Source: Parapedobacter sp042666505 (lineage in GTDB: Bacteria > Bacteroidota > Bacteroidia > Sphingobacteriales > Sphingobacteriaceae). From it: a stretch of 64,000 bases of DNA. Positions 33,734 through 43,804 of the stretch are shown here, piece after piece. The stretch spans positions 1,240,001 to 1,304,000 of the forward strand of contig NZ_JBHTDN010000001.1 of assembly GCF_042666505.1 (NCBI RefSeq), given 5' to 3'. The first letter of the stretch is position 1, and the number at the start of each line of letters is the position of its first letter. Below the pieces are notes generated by a model. The model did no database searches and had not been told where the DNA came from. It worked only from the letters and a program-made list of their open reading frames with translations. A program made the translations under genes and the position numbers.

Positions 33734-34473
33734 GTTCTTCCTTAATTGTTTCCATCCTATTTATTTCAGCGTTTGCCAGTGGTATTTCGGTGTTTTTCGT
33801 AAAGCGGGACAATGCAAACGCCCTTAAATTAATTCTTTCGTTCAGCGGTTCCTATTTATTTGCAATCACGGTATTGCATTTGATCCCCCATGTGTATCAC
33901 ACACACGATGGAGCAAGTGAAACCATCGGCTTATTCGTTTTGCTGGGTTTTCTATTCCAATTGGTTTTGGAACAATTCTCGCACGGCATCGAACATGGAC
34001 ATATTCATCATGGGCATCACTCGGGAAACGTTTTTCCGTTTGGCATCATGGTAAGTTTATGTCTTCATGCTTTATTGGAGGGAATGCCGTTGGCTGCGCA
34101 CCATCAAACCCAGTTGACTTTTGGCATTGCACTTCATCACGTTCCTGCGGCGTTTGCCCTCGGCAGCTTATTACTCCATACATCGCTATCCAAACGTTAT
34201 ATTATCCTGCTATTGGCCGTGTTTGCATTTATGACCCCTTTGGGTTACCTGCTTAGCAGCGCTATCAGCAAAGGAGAGATTGGGCATATCGAACAATACT
34301 TCGATCGGATTATGGCTGTGGTCATCGGCATTTTTCTCCATATATCCACGACGATCCTTTTCGAATCCGGTTCGGCGGATCACCACAAATTCAACAAAAA
34401 GAAAATGGTAGCTGTTGGGTTAGGGGTTGCCGTTTCGTTATTGAATTTTTTATTCGACGCACACACACACTGA
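33730..34473 (+). CDS. ZIP-family metal transporter
   Basis: A 247-residue protein of eight hydrophobic segments. The start ATG at 33730 overlaps the PAP2 stop. A His-rich loop (HGIEHGHIHHGHHSG) lies between the third and fourth segments, and the metal-site helices carry HALLEGMPLAAHH and ALHHVPAAFALG, as in ZIP zinc/iron transporters. The frame is open upstream to 33544 inside PAP2, but that is not a real extension. Likely zinc or iron import across the inner membrane. Confidence 0.85.
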   Translation: MSSSLIVSILFISAFASGISVFFVKRDNANALKLILSFSGSYLFAITVLHLIPHVYHTHDGASETIGLFVLLGFLFQLVLEQFSHGIEHGHIHHGHHSGNVFPFGIMVSLCLHALLEGMPLAAHHQTQLTFGIALHHVPAAFALGSLLLHTSLSKRYIILLLAVFAFMTPLGYLLSSAISKGEIGHIEQYFDRIMAVVIGIFLHISTTILFESGSADHHKFNKKKMVAVGLGVAVSLLNFLFDAHTH

Positions 34474-34493
34474 AACCATGCTGTCAGTCGTTG

Positions 34494-34970
34494 TCAGTGT
34501 TCGCGTGCCTCATCCGGTCGATAACCCCGCAGCTTGTCCAACAATCCGTTGAGGACATGGCATTCGTCCTCGGTAATGTTTTCTTGGAGTATGTCCATCA
34601 TCATCATGCTTTCCTCGAGCGCTTTCAATGTATTCAGGCCCTTTTTAGTAATCAGGACATCCACAGCTCGCCGATCTGTACTGCACTTCCCTCTGGATAC
34701 CAATCCCTTAGCAACCAATCGATCAATAATACGCGAAACATCGGGCATTTTGTCCAGCATCCGCTCCTTGACTAAGCTATTGGTTGCCGGTTTAGGATAT
34801 TGTCCCCTCAATATACGCAATACATTGAACTGCTGCAACGTTATTTCCGCTTGATTGGCTCTCTTTTCCAGGATGCCGGTAATCCAATTACTGGTAAAAA
34901 CGATATTGATGGTTGCTTTATGTTGTTCGTTACGAAACTTACGTGTTTGTATTTCATCCTCGATCCTCAT
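34494..34970 (-). CDS. MarR-family transcriptional regulator
   Basis: A 158-residue winged-helix regulator: TLQQFNVLRILRG, the recognition helix region MPDVSRIIDRLVAKGLV and the wing SRGKCSTDRRAVDVLITKKG. A Met-rich stretch (EESMMMMDIL) precedes the C-terminal dimerisation helix. It converges with the ZIP gene across 20 nt. A small dyad upstream (35059-35071) may be its own operator. The ligand is unknown. Confidence 0.9.
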   Translation of the reverse strand: MRIEDEIQTRKFRNEQHKATINIVFTSNWITGILEKRANQAEITLQQFNVLRILRGQYPKPATNSLVKERMLDKMPDVSRIIDRLVAKGLVSRGKCSTDRRAVDVLITKKGLNTLKALEESMMMMDILQENITEDECHVLNGLLDKLRGYRPDEAREH

Positions 34971-35058
34971 CCGAATAGCGATTAATTTACGTCTACTTTT
35001 TCATCGTACAGCTTACTAGGCGTTCCGAGGACATCCCTCTGAAAAGAGAACAATAAAC

Positions 35059-35071
35059 ACTAATACTTAGT
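35059..35071. promoter_or_regulatory. dyad ACTAA-TAC-TTAGT upstream of marR-type gene
   Basis: A perfect 5-bp inverted repeat, 89 nt upstream of the MarR-type start, in the 146-nt gap to mqnA. MarR proteins often bind dyads in their own leader. It is short, so weak evidence. Confidence 0.25.
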
Positions 35072-35116
35072 AGACTCGACTCAAAAATAAACATTTTTTA
35101 CAAATGGAACAGCTGT

Positions 35117-35857
35117 TCACCGATTTATTGGTTCGCGATCCAAGGTTTTCATCAACCGCAAAAATTCCGTTACTGCTTCTTTCTTTCCCTCATCGTATCG
35201 ATAGTCAATGTTCTCCATGAGATAACTTCGATAATCGAAATCAAGGCGTTTCGGCAATTGATTAATAATCGTTTCACGCTGGGACAATCCATAAGCTAAC
35301 GCCGCATTGAATGATTCGATGAATGATGTTGTCAGCGGTTTGTTGGCTACCCAGGCGGCAAAAGCAAAAGGTAGGCCTGTCAGTTTTTGCCAGTACCAAG
35401 GCAAATCATAGACATAAGGATGTGCGTGTTGTTTTCCGAATGTCCGATCACCAATCTCAACGTATGCATCGGCTGCTCCTTCTGTTACCACCATCACCTC
35501 TCGATTCCAATAGTCTCTCAATAGAATCTGCGCCAATCCATTGGAGGTTCGAGATTGACTGTCCAATCGGAGCGACCCGATTTCCTCGATCGGTTTATCA
35601 CTGAAAATAAATACCGAATTAACTGCTCCCGTGGTTCCCAAACAATACTCCGAAACAATTTCGGCATGAGGTATTTCCAACAATGCGGCGACTGGCACAA
35701 TTCCTAAATCAACCTCGTTATGGATAAGCTTGTGGGCACAGGTACTTGGCACATCCAAGCTTAACTCGATCTGGCTGCTAATAGGCGAATGTTGCAAACC
35801 GTAGATAAACGGTAAGGTGTTGGTATAGGATACCGCAGATATACTAACTTTTTCCAT
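35117..35857 (-). CDS. mqnA: chorismate dehydratase
   Basis: A 246-residue MqnA of the futalosine menaquinone pathway, converting chorismate to 3-enolpyruvyl-benzoate. ISAVSYTNTLPFIYGL, IHNEVDLGIVPVAALLEIP, SVFIFSDKPIEEI and RTSNGLAQILLRDYW are typical of the family. It follows the histidine phosphatase gene by 6 nt, with mqnE just upstream of that, so two futalosine-pathway genes share one unit. Confidence 0.92.
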   Translation of the reverse strand: MEKVSISAVSYTNTLPFIYGLQHSPISSQIELSLDVPSTCAHKLIHNEVDLGIVPVAALLEIPHAEIVSEYCLGTTGAVNSVFIFSDKPIEEIGSLRLDSQSRTSNGLAQILLRDYWNREVMVVTEGAADAYVEIGDRTFGKQHAHPYVYDLPWYWQKLTGLPFAFAAWVANKPLTTSFIESFNAALAYGLSQRETIINQLPKRLDFDYRSYLMENIDYRYDEGKKEAVTEFLRLMKTLDREPINR

Positions 35858-35863
35858 GTCTAT

Positions 35864-36487
35864 TTATTCAGTAGATAACCCCTCCAGGTGCTCAATGTTG
35901 TAGGCGTCCTCGATGGAAAATGCACCATCGTAATAAACCTTATACAAAGCAGTGTTGGTGTGCGGAAAATCGTCCATCAATGCAATATCACGATCCGTGA
36001 GCACCGATAAGAATACACGCATAGCCCGGCCATGCATACAAACCAGTATTTTTTTCTCATTCTTTTTGGAAAGGATATACTGAAGTGCCTCTCGCTGCCG
36101 TCGCGCCAACTGATTAGGCGTTTCTCCCCCCTCTACGCATGTATCCAGCTCCCCGTTACGCCATCGCGTAATCAGGTCGGAAAAGCCTTCCATAATTTCC
36201 GGAGTTTGTTCCCTGCCTTCGTAAATACCCCATCCGATCTCGTCTAGGCCTTCCAATTGTTCCATCGGCAAACCGTTTTCAAGAAACGGAGCTACGGTTT
36301 GATGCGTGCGCAGCAACGTAGAGGTATAAATTTTGTCGAATTGTTCGTTCTTGTAACGGGCATAAAAGGCTTCTGCTTGCATTTTGCCCATTTCATTCAG
36401 CGGGGAATCTACCCCTCTTCCTTGCACGATCCCTTTCAGGTTCAGGTCGGTTTGACCATGGCGAATGATATAGAGTATTTTTTCCAA
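35864..36487 (-). CDS. histidine phosphatase family protein
   Basis: A 207-residue phosphoglycerate-mutase-like phosphatase: catalytic LYIIRHGQTDLN (RHG), YTSTLLRTHQT, a Glu in EIGWGIYEG and the second His in LVCMHGRAMR. It lies between mqnE and mqnA (11 and 6 nt spacing). A dedicated step in menaquinone synthesis is not known for this family, so the link is positional. Confidence 0.88.
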   Translation of the reverse strand: MEKILYIIRHGQTDLNLKGIVQGRGVDSPLNEMGKMQAEAFYARYKNEQFDKIYTSTLLRTHQTVAPFLENGLPMEQLEGLDEIGWGIYEGREQTPEIMEGFSDLITRWRNGELDTCVEGGETPNQLARRQREALQYILSKKNEKKILVCMHGRAMRVFLSVLTDRDIALMDDFPHTNTALYKVYYDGAFSIEDAYNIEHLEGLSTE

Positions 36488-36498
36488 GAAATCTAGCG

Positions 36499-37725
36499 CT
36501 ATTTTTCGTTCAAAACAGGTAATTGATAATATTTCCGTTGCTGATCGGCACGGTCCTCATCAAAGGTTACATCTTTGTAATCGGTAATGATCCGGTAAAG
36601 GGTATCTCTCTCAATAGGATGCTTACCTGCGTTACGTATCAATTCCACCAATTCTTTCGTTGTCATGGCCGGGTGTTGTTCTTCCGCCCCCGCCATGGAG
36701 TAAATTTTGGTGGTATCGTCCAGAGTTCCGTCGATGTCATTCACTCCAAATCCAAGCGCCAATTGGGCGGTCTGCCGGGAAATCATCGCCCAATAAGCCT
36801 TAATATGTGGAAAGTTATCCAAATAAATTCGGCTAATGGCATAGTTTCTCAAATCTTCTACCACCGTCGATTCCGCAACGTGCGACATTTGGTTATCCTT
36901 ATTTCTGAATTTAAGTGGAATAAAGGTCTGGAAGCCTCCGGTTCTATCCTGCAATTGGCGCAGCCGTTCCATATGATCTATGCGGTGCCAATGCTGTTCG
37001 ATGTGGCCATACAGCATCGTTGCATTGGAGTGCATTCCCAATTTGTGCCATTCTTCGTGAATCTGCAGCCATTGTTCCGCATTGCATTTGTCTTTTGCAA
37101 TCTGTTCGCGGATTTCAGGGTGGAAAATCTCCGCTCCTCCTCCCGGCATGGAATCCAATCCGGCATCTTTCATCATCGCCATACCTGTGGCGTAATCCAC
37201 TTTCGCCTTTTTAAAAATATAGTGGTATTCCACGGGAGTAAGTGCCTTGACATGGAGGTCCGGGCGATGGCGTTTGATAGCGGCAAACAAGTCCATGTAA
37301 AATGCCATGTTGTATTGCGGCAACACCCCTCCTACGATATGAACTTCCGTCACAGGTTGATGATCGTAAGATTTCACTTGATTGAGCATCTCCTCCATGG
37401 TTGCTTCCCACCCGTCCTGCCGTTGTTTAATCAGGCGCGAATAGGAGCAGAATTTGCAGTCATACACGCACAAGTTTGTCGGTTCAATATGGAAGTTCCG
37501 GTTGAAATAGGTCTTATCGCCATGCAGCTTTTCCCGTATAAAATTTGCCAGTACCCCGAGATACCCCAATTCGCCCCGCTCATATAAGATTACTCCTTCC
37601 GTTTCATTAATACGCTGTCCGTAGTAAACCTTCGTGGCGATGTTTTTCAGTTCCTCGTCAAGATTCTTGTTTTCAAGAAGGAAAGTGAGTTTTTTTCCTG
37701 CATCCATATCCTGAACTCTTAGCAA
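36499..37725 (-). CDS. mqnE: aminofutalosine synthase (radical SAM)
   Basis: A 408-residue radical SAM enzyme. The cluster motif CVYDCKFCSYSR (C-x3-C-x2-C) and HIVGGVLPQYN are present, and the C-terminal CofH/MqnC-like region includes GGGAEIF and NATMLYGHIEQ. It joins SAM to the MqnA product to form aminofutalosine. The start is the first ATG (37725); a second ATG at residue 7 is close and equally possible. Confidence 0.9.
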   Translation of the reverse strand: MLRVQDMDAGKKLTFLLENKNLDEELKNIATKVYYGQRINETEGVILYERGELGYLGVLANFIREKLHGDKTYFNRNFHIEPTNLCVYDCKFCSYSRLIKQRQDGWEATMEEMLNQVKSYDHQPVTEVHIVGGVLPQYNMAFYMDLFAAIKRHRPDLHVKALTPVEYHYIFKKAKVDYATGMAMMKDAGLDSMPGGGAEIFHPEIREQIAKDKCNAEQWLQIHEEWHKLGMHSNATMLYGHIEQHWHRIDHMERLRQLQDRTGGFQTFIPLKFRNKDNQMSHVAESTVVEDLRNYAISRIYLDNFPHIKAYWAMISRQTAQLALGFGVNDIDGTLDDTTKIYSMAGAEEQHPAMTTKELVELIRNAGKHPIERDTLYRIITDYKDVTFDEDRADQQRKYYQLPVLNEK

Positions 37726-37779
37726 GCAAATTTAGCTAAACTTGCTTTCATTTACAATTAATGGTGGTTTTACACCGTG

Positions 37780-39603
37780 TCATTCGCCAAACTGCTGCAT
37801 ATCAATTAACTTCTTATACAAGCCATTATGTGCTAGCAGCTGCTGGTGCGTACCTTGTTCCACAATTACCCCGGCATCGAGTACAATAATTTGATCCGCA
37901 TTCTGGATGGTACTAAGACGGTGAGCGATGACAAGCGTAGTCCGGTTCTGCATCAACTTGGCCAGCGCTTCCTGCACCAATTTTTCGGATTCGGTATCCA
38001 GTGCGGACGTTGCCTCATCCAGCAACAGGATAGGTGGGTTTTTTAGAACGGCACGGGCAATGCAAATCCGCTGCCTTTGCCCACCCGACAACTTAATCCC
38101 GCGATCGCCGATATACGTTTGGTATCCAGCTTCCGTTTCCAGGATAAACTGGTGGGCATTCGCAATCTTCGCTGCCGCTATGACATCTTCTTCGGTTACA
38201 TCTTGCGTTGCAAAGGCAATGTTGTTATAGATGGTATCATTAAACAAAAAGGAATCCTGATTGACTAAGCCAATCAAGTTTCTCAAATCATTTGTTTTCA
38301 AATTCCTTACATTAACATTATCAACAAGGACTTCACCCGCCTGAGCTTCAATAAACCGGGGTATTAAATCCATCAACGTAGACTTGCCACCGCCTGATGG
38401 CCCTACCAAGGCGACGGTTTTACCTTTGGGGATTTGGAAATTGATGTTTTTGAGTACCTGCCTATCCCCATACGCAAAACTTACGTTGTTTAGTGAAATA
38501 CCTTCGCGAAATTCAGTAAGCGGCTGGGCATTCGGAGCGTCGGGCATTTCGTTTTTCTGATCGATCAGATCCAGTACCCGTTCACCGGCAGCGATTCCCG
38601 AATGAACATTGGCGAATGAATCGGTTAGTGCTTTTGCCGGTCGCATGACTTGCGAAAACAATGCAATATAACCGATGAACGTCGCCGCTGATAACTCGCC
38701 TGAGCCGCTTAACACCAATTTGCCCCCATAAAGCAATATGACAGCCACCATTACCACGCCTAACAGTTCCGATACGGGCGACCCCAATTGTTGTCTTCTC
38801 ACCATCCGCCTGCTTATCTTAGCGAGCAACACATTTTCGTCATTGAATTTTTTCTTGATAAAACCCATTGCGTTAAACGCCTTAATAATCTTTATACCGG
38901 ATAGTGCTTCGTCCAGGTAACTGATCATATTGCCATACACCTGTTGCGCCCGGGTTGCCTGTGCCTTGAGGCGTTTGACAATCCGGGAAATGAGAAAAGC
39001 GGATACCGGAATCACTGCGATGGCGAACAATGTGAGTTTAGCAGACATCATAAACAGCGCTACAATGTAAAACAGCAGCGTAAGGGGCTCCTTGAACACC
39101 ACCTGTAGCGTTGCGGTCACCGAATACTGCACCACCTGTACGTCGGATGCGATCTTTGAGATGATATCCCCTTTGCGCTGATTATTAAAATAGCCCACGT
39201 GCAAATCCATCACGTTGTCGAACACGGCTGTCCGCAAATTCAATAACGTATGGATACGGAGGTTTTCCATGATCCGCTGCGACAAATACCGAAAGAGGTT
39301 GCTAAGAAATACCGATAATACAATGATCAGGCACACTCTTTTTAATGCCTCGTACGGACCATATAATATACCAGCCTGCGTTGCAAAATAATTAAAATAG
39401 TCTATGATGTCATACCAATGTTCCGGCTTTGCAACCTCGGTAGCACATTCGTTGGTATTGAAGAGTGTGTGCAACAGGGGAATGACCAATGCAAGATTCA
39501 ACGTACTGAATAGTACGCTCAGCAGCGTCGTAATAACATAAGGAATCGCAAATTTATTGATAGGTTTGGCGAACGAAAGTAGTCTAAAGTATGTCTTCAT
39601 CAA
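37780..39603 (-). CDS. MsbA-like ABC transporter
   Basis: A 607-residue ABC exporter half-transporter: six-span membrane domain (about 20-330), then ATPase with VGPSGGGKSTLMD, the canonical LSGGQRQRICIARA signature, LLLDEATSALD and the H-loop in VIAHRLST. It resembles lipid A/phospholipid flippases of Bacteroidota. It is a single gene, divergent to the aminotransferase. Unlike the EPS-locus exporter, its motifs are all canonical. Confidence 0.88.
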   Translation of the reverse strand: MMKTYFRLLSFAKPINKFAIPYVITTLLSVLFSTLNLALVIPLLHTLFNTNECATEVAKPEHWYDIIDYFNYFATQAGILYGPYEALKRVCLIIVLSVFLSNLFRYLSQRIMENLRIHTLLNLRTAVFDNVMDLHVGYFNNQRKGDIISKIASDVQVVQYSVTATLQVVFKEPLTLLFYIVALFMMSAKLTLFAIAVIPVSAFLISRIVKRLKAQATRAQQVYGNMISYLDEALSGIKIIKAFNAMGFIKKKFNDENVLLAKISRRMVRRQQLGSPVSELLGVVMVAVILLYGGKLVLSGSGELSAATFIGYIALFSQVMRPAKALTDSFANVHSGIAAGERVLDLIDQKNEMPDAPNAQPLTEFREGISLNNVSFAYGDRQVLKNINFQIPKGKTVALVGPSGGGKSTLMDLIPRFIEAQAGEVLVDNVNVRNLKTNDLRNLIGLVNQDSFLFNDTIYNNIAFATQDVTEEDVIAAAKIANAHQFILETEAGYQTYIGDRGIKLSGGQRQRICIARAVLKNPPILLLDEATSALDTESEKLVQEALAKLMQNRTTLVIAHRLSTIQNADQIIVLDAGVIVEQGTHQQLLAHNGLYKKLIDMQQFGE

Positions 39604-39708
39604 GCACTAAACAAGCGGCAAAGTTACCAAAAAAAACAAAGGCGGCCTGAAAATACGGAGTTAATTATTGGCCGGATTTACGTATTTTAGTCGCCCAAAC
39701 GTAAAAAA

Positions 39709-40884
39709 ATGCAAATACAGGTTGCCAAGCGGTTACAGCACACCGAAGAATACTACTTTTCAAGAAAGCTACGCGAAATTGAGACATTGAATCAGTCCGG
39801 CGAGAAAGTCATCAACTTGGGCATAGGTAGTCCGGATTTGCTCCCTCACCCATCGGTTATTGAAACCCTTTACGAGTATGCCTCGCGTCCGGATACACAT
39901 GCGTACCAAAATTATCAGGGAATTTTACCACTTCGCCAAGCTATTGCCGATTGGTACGGGCGGTACTATGGCGTATCTCTGGATCCCAATCAAAATGTGC
40001 TACCGCTTATCGGCTCAAAAGAAGGGATCGTCCACATTTGTATGACGTACCTGGCTGAAGGAGATGAAGCGCTTTTTCCCAATCCCGGATATCCCGCCTA
40101 TTCAGCAGCGATACGGCTGAGCGGAGCTACCGGCATTCCCTATACCCTGACACCGGAAAACAATTGGCTGCCCGATTTGGATGCGTTGGCAAAAACAGAT
40201 TTAAGTCGTGTAAAACTCATGTGGCTCAATTATCCGCATATGCCTACCGGTGCTATGGCGACGGAATCATTTTTCAAGGAAATCGTGGCGTTTGCTACGC
40301 AACATAACATTCTGCTTTGCCATGATAACCCCTACAGTTTTATACTCAACGACCGTCCTAAAAGTCTAATGGCGGTTGAAGGAGCGATGGACGTAGCGAT
40401 TGAACTGAATTCACTGAGCAAGTCGGCAAACATGGCTGGATGGCGAGTGGGCATGCTCGTGGGCGCCGAGAAGCGTATTAAAGAGATTATCCGCTTTAAA
40501 AGCAACATGGATTCCGGCATGTTCCTCCCGGTGCAGATGGCGGCTGCTAAGGCTTTATCATTAGGCCCGGAATGGTACAGCGAACTGAACGATACCTATC
40601 GGCGCAGAAGGGAGAAAGTATATCAACTATTGGATGCGTTGGGGTGCAACTATGACCGGAAACAGGTAGGTCTGTTTGTATGGGCCAGAATACCAGAATC
40701 ATATACAGACGGGCACGCATTGAGTGACGAAGTATTACACCGTTCAAGGGTATTTATCACCCCTGGCGGTATCTTTGGAGACGCCGGCATGTCGTATATC
40801 CGGGTGAGCCTTTGCGCCACGGAATCCACCTTGGAGCAAGCTTCCAACCGCATTGCTGTTGCCTCTGGGTCGGACATTGATTAA
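39709..40884 (+). CDS. class I/II pyridoxal-phosphate aminotransferase
   Basis: A 391-residue fold-type I aminotransferase. INLGIGSPDLLPHPSV near the N-terminus, the PLP lysine in NSLSKSANMAGWRVG and the substrate-binding Arg in YIRVSLC are present. It is followed after 24 nt by tyrA, which suggests an aromatic aminotransferase role (tyrosine/phenylalanine), although related enzymes act on LL-diaminopimelate or aspartate. Confidence 0.88.
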   Translation: MQIQVAKRLQHTEEYYFSRKLREIETLNQSGEKVINLGIGSPDLLPHPSVIETLYEYASRPDTHAYQNYQGILPLRQAIADWYGRYYGVSLDPNQNVLPLIGSKEGIVHICMTYLAEGDEALFPNPGYPAYSAAIRLSGATGIPYTLTPENNWLPDLDALAKTDLSRVKLMWLNYPHMPTGAMATESFFKEIVAFATQHNILLCHDNPYSFILNDRPKSLMAVEGAMDVAIELNSLSKSANMAGWRVGMLVGAEKRIKEIIRFKSNMDSGMFLPVQMAAAKALSLGPEWYSELNDTYRRRREKVYQLLDALGCNYDRKQVGLFVWARIPESYTDGHALSDEVLHRSRVFITPGGIFGDAGMSYIRVSLCATESTLEQASNRIAVASGSDID

Positions 40885-40908
40885 CCACTATCCTAATACG
40901 TGCAACAA

Positions 40909-41748
40909 ATGAATATAGCCATTGTTGGTGTCGGACTCATCGGAGGCTCCGTCGCCATCACCCTAAAAGAAAAAAAGGCCGTTTCAAAGATAATCGGCGT
41001 CGACAAGAACGACAGCAACTTAAAAAAAGCGTTACAATTGGGCCTTATTGACGAAGGAGCAACACTGGAAGAAGCGATCACCCGGAGCGACATGGTTTTT
41101 CTCACGATACCCGTGGACGCCATTCTCCAATTATTGCCGTCCGTTCTTGATCAAGTGACTCATCAAGTGGTTGTCGATATGGGATCGACCAAAGAGCGTA
41201 TTCTGCAAAAGGTTGCCGACCACCCAAAGCGTGGTCGGCTGGTAGCTGCCCATCCGATGGCAGGCACCGAATACTCCGGTCCGGAGGCAGCTCTTCCTAA
41301 TTTATTCAAGGGTAAAATGATGGTTTATGTGGATGCTGTGCACAGCGACGAAGACGCCTTTGATGCGGTGGACGCGATCACCGAACAATTGGAAATGCAT
41401 ACAGCCTTTATGAAGGCACATGAGCATGACGTACATACGGCATACGTATCCCATATTTCCCACATCACTTCGTTTGCGTTAGCACTTACTGTTTTGGAAA
41501 AGGAAAAATCCCAGGGCCGGATTTTTGAGTTGGCTGGTTCCGGATTTGAATCCACCGTACGGCTTGCCAAAAGTTCGCCGGATATGTGGACACCCATCTT
41601 TAAACAGAATCGGGAGAACGTATTGGAGGTGCTGCAAGAGCATGTAAAACAGCTGCAAAACATCCAGCAAGTACTCAGCGACGAAGATTATGATGCCTTC
41701 TATAAATTGATTAAAAAATCCAATAAAATTCGCAGGATTCTCAAATAA
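40909..41748 (+). CDS. tyrA: prephenate dehydrogenase
   Basis: A 279-residue NAD(P)-dependent enzyme of tyrosine synthesis: Rossmann motif MNIAIVGVGLIGGSVAI, then VVDMGSTKERIL, AAHPMAGTEYSGPEAA and the catalytic region HTAYVSHISHITSFAL. The start at 40909 (ATG) places the Rossmann strand at residue 2; the longer frame begins with GTG at 40900. It has no fused chorismate mutase or ACT domain. Confidence 0.9.
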   Translation: MNIAIVGVGLIGGSVAITLKEKKAVSKIIGVDKNDSNLKKALQLGLIDEGATLEEAITRSDMVFLTIPVDAILQLLPSVLDQVTHQVVVDMGSTKERILQKVADHPKRGRLVAAHPMAGTEYSGPEAALPNLFKGKMMVYVDAVHSDEDAFDAVDAITEQLEMHTAFMKAHEHDVHTAYVSHISHITSFALALTVLEKEKSQGRIFELAGSGFESTVRLAKSSPDMWTPIFKQNRENVLEVLQEHVKQLQNIQQVLSDEDYDAFYKLIKKSNKIRRILK

Positions 41749-41771
41749 ATACGATTCAACTAAAAAAAAGA

Positions 41772-41797
41772 GAAGCTGCCCCAAATGGGGCGGCTTC
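41772..41797. terminator. bidirectional rho-independent terminator
   Basis: GAAGCTGCCCC pairs with GGGGCGGCTTC around AAAT, with one G-T wobble. On the minus strand it is followed by an eight-T tract (complement of the A-run at 41761-41768), so it ends the OmpA-family gene. It also lies 23 nt after tyrA. Confidence 0.8.
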
Positions 41798-41822
41798 TTC
41801 ACTTTCAGGTTGAACGGGAATA

Positions 41823-43769
41823 TTAGTATTCCAATACGGTCACTTCGGTCCTTCGGTTTGCTTGATGTTCTGCTGACGAACAAGCAACCCCATCTGCGCA
41901 ACGATTCACCAGTTGCGTTTCTCCATATCCTTTGGCAACCATCCGGTCACGTGCGATGCCTCGGCTTACGAGGTAATCAACCGCCGACTGCGCCCGCCGT
42001 TGCGACAATGTTTCATTGTAGGCATGACTACCCCGACTGTCGGTATGACTAGAAAGCTCGATTTTCAAGGTTGGATTGTCACGCAGTGTACGAACCAGCT
42101 CATCCAGTATCATTGCCGCATCCGGACGGATGTTGTATTTATCGAAATCGTAGTAAATATTTTCCAGTTCAAAGGTCTGTCCTACGCGGAATACCGGCTC
42201 CAGCAGGAGGGCTACTTCCAGCGTATCGGATTTCGTAATCCCCAATGTAGTCACTTTCGCGGAATCTGCATGATACCCTTCTTTCTGTCCGAGTACCGCG
42301 TACTCCCTGTTGCGATCAAGTACAAATTCAAATGTTCCCTCGCCGCTGCTTTGCTGCCTGGCTTCAATCTTCCGCTCGCCGTTGTACAGCGTGACGGTGG
42401 CAGCAGGCAGTCGTTCACCAGTAGCCTTATCTGATGTGGTTCCTTTCAGAATGATGATAATCTTCGGATTGGCGAACGAAAATGAATAGATATCATCGTT
42501 TCCCTTGCCACCTTGCCTATCGGAAGCGAGGAACCCACGGAAACCGTTTTCATCCTCCCCATAAACCAGATAGGCAAAATCGTCGGAAGCGCTATTAATC
42601 GGATACTTTAGGTTTTCTGGGTTACTCCATTGATTTTTACTTCCGATCGACCTAAAAATATCGAGCCCGCCCATACCTGCGAAGCCATCAGTTGAGTAAT
42701 AGAGCGTCCCGTCGGGCCCTATACCCGGAAACAGTTCATCACCCGCACTGTTGATTGTCGGACCAGCGTTCACTGGGCCGCCCCAGGTTCCATCAGCCTG
42801 CCGTTCGCAATACCAGATATCAGTTCCCCCGTGGCCTCCGGGCATATCGCTTGCAAAATATAAAATGCTTGCATCTGCTGAAAGAGCAGCGTGGCCTACG
42901 GAATATTCTTTCACATTGTTATAGGGAAACGGTTCAGAAATCCACACTCCGTTTTTCAATTGATAGCTATATAATTCCAATAGCTGGGTGCGATATTTCC
43001 GCCCTTCCGCCTTTTGTTGTTTACCTTCTTTGCCGGTATAAGTCCGCGTTACATACCATGTTTTACTGTTCTCGTCCACCGCAACCGGCCCCACATGGAA
43101 TTCTCCGCTATTGAGGTCTGAATCAGCAAATGAAGGTGCACCAAGGTTACCTTCCGGCGAAATCGGTGCTGTGTACATCCTTAAGAAGGCGTTGCCCGTC
43201 CATCCATATGTATTTCCAGAGGACTCACCTGTGGGTTCGCCGGTATAATAAACTTGATTTCCTACGGGGAAAGCAGAAAATTCTGCATTTACGGTATTCA
43301 CTGCCGCTTCATTCTGTAACCGATAACGTGTAGGCGACGACATCCAAAGCAATGCTGAATCACACCCCGCGATTTGCACCGCGACAGACGGAGCATTCCC
43401 CGTTTCGTTTGCATAAGCTTCCAATTGCTTTTTGGCTTCCGCGTACTTTCCGTTCATTTTCAGAACCTCTCCATATCGAAGCAGATTTTCTGGCGAACTA
43501 TTCGGCTGTTGTACGATGCGGGTGTACCAATTTTCGGCCGATTCGTAATCATTCATTTTCCAATAGCTATCTGCTAATCGCTCTAAGTCCTGCAAACGGG
43601 GTTTGCGTGTGTCCACCAGTTTGGTATAAAGTTTCGCCGCATTTGCATATTCATAGCGGTTGTATAGTTCGTCTGCACGATTCCGGAGGCTGGGTTGTTC
43701 TTGGGCGGTAGCCAAGCCCGCTATTAGCAGTAGCGCGCCGGTTAGCATCCCTGAGTATCTCTTATTCAT
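41823..43769 (-). CDS. OmpA-family protein with TPR and PD40 beta-propeller (T9SS-associated)
   Basis: A 648-residue exported protein: signal peptide 1-22 (LLLIAGLATAQ), TPR-like helices (about 25-145), PD40/WD40-like propeller repeats (about 160-430, for example ASILYFASDMPGGHGGTDIWY), a small carboxypeptidase-regulatory-like beta domain (about 440-520) and a C-terminal OmpA peptidoglycan-binding domain (about 530-648, SSHTDSRGSHAYNETLSQRR). This order is common in T9SS-linked proteins encoded after PorP/SprF genes. It likely ties the outer-membrane complex to peptidoglycan. It is the last gene of the adhesin-porP-ompA unit. Confidence 0.88.
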   Translation of the reverse strand: MNKRYSGMLTGALLLIAGLATAQEQPSLRNRADELYNRYEYANAAKLYTKLVDTRKPRLQDLERLADSYWKMNDYESAENWYTRIVQQPNSSPENLLRYGEVLKMNGKYAEAKKQLEAYANETGNAPSVAVQIAGCDSALLWMSSPTRYRLQNEAAVNTVNAEFSAFPVGNQVYYTGEPTGESSGNTYGWTGNAFLRMYTAPISPEGNLGAPSFADSDLNSGEFHVGPVAVDENSKTWYVTRTYTGKEGKQQKAEGRKYRTQLLELYSYQLKNGVWISEPFPYNNVKEYSVGHAALSADASILYFASDMPGGHGGTDIWYCERQADGTWGGPVNAGPTINSAGDELFPGIGPDGTLYYSTDGFAGMGGLDIFRSIGSKNQWSNPENLKYPINSASDDFAYLVYGEDENGFRGFLASDRQGGKGNDDIYSFSFANPKIIIILKGTTSDKATGERLPAATVTLYNGERKIEARQQSSGEGTFEFVLDRNREYAVLGQKEGYHADSAKVTTLGITKSDTLEVALLLEPVFRVGQTFELENIYYDFDKYNIRPDAAMILDELVRTLRDNPTLKIELSSHTDSRGSHAYNETLSQRRAQSAVDYLVSRGIARDRMVAKGYGETQLVNRCADGVACSSAEHQANRRTEVTVLEY

Positions 43770-43804
43770 ATTTTTATGGATTAAAAGAAGGCGTTCAAAT
43801 TGTG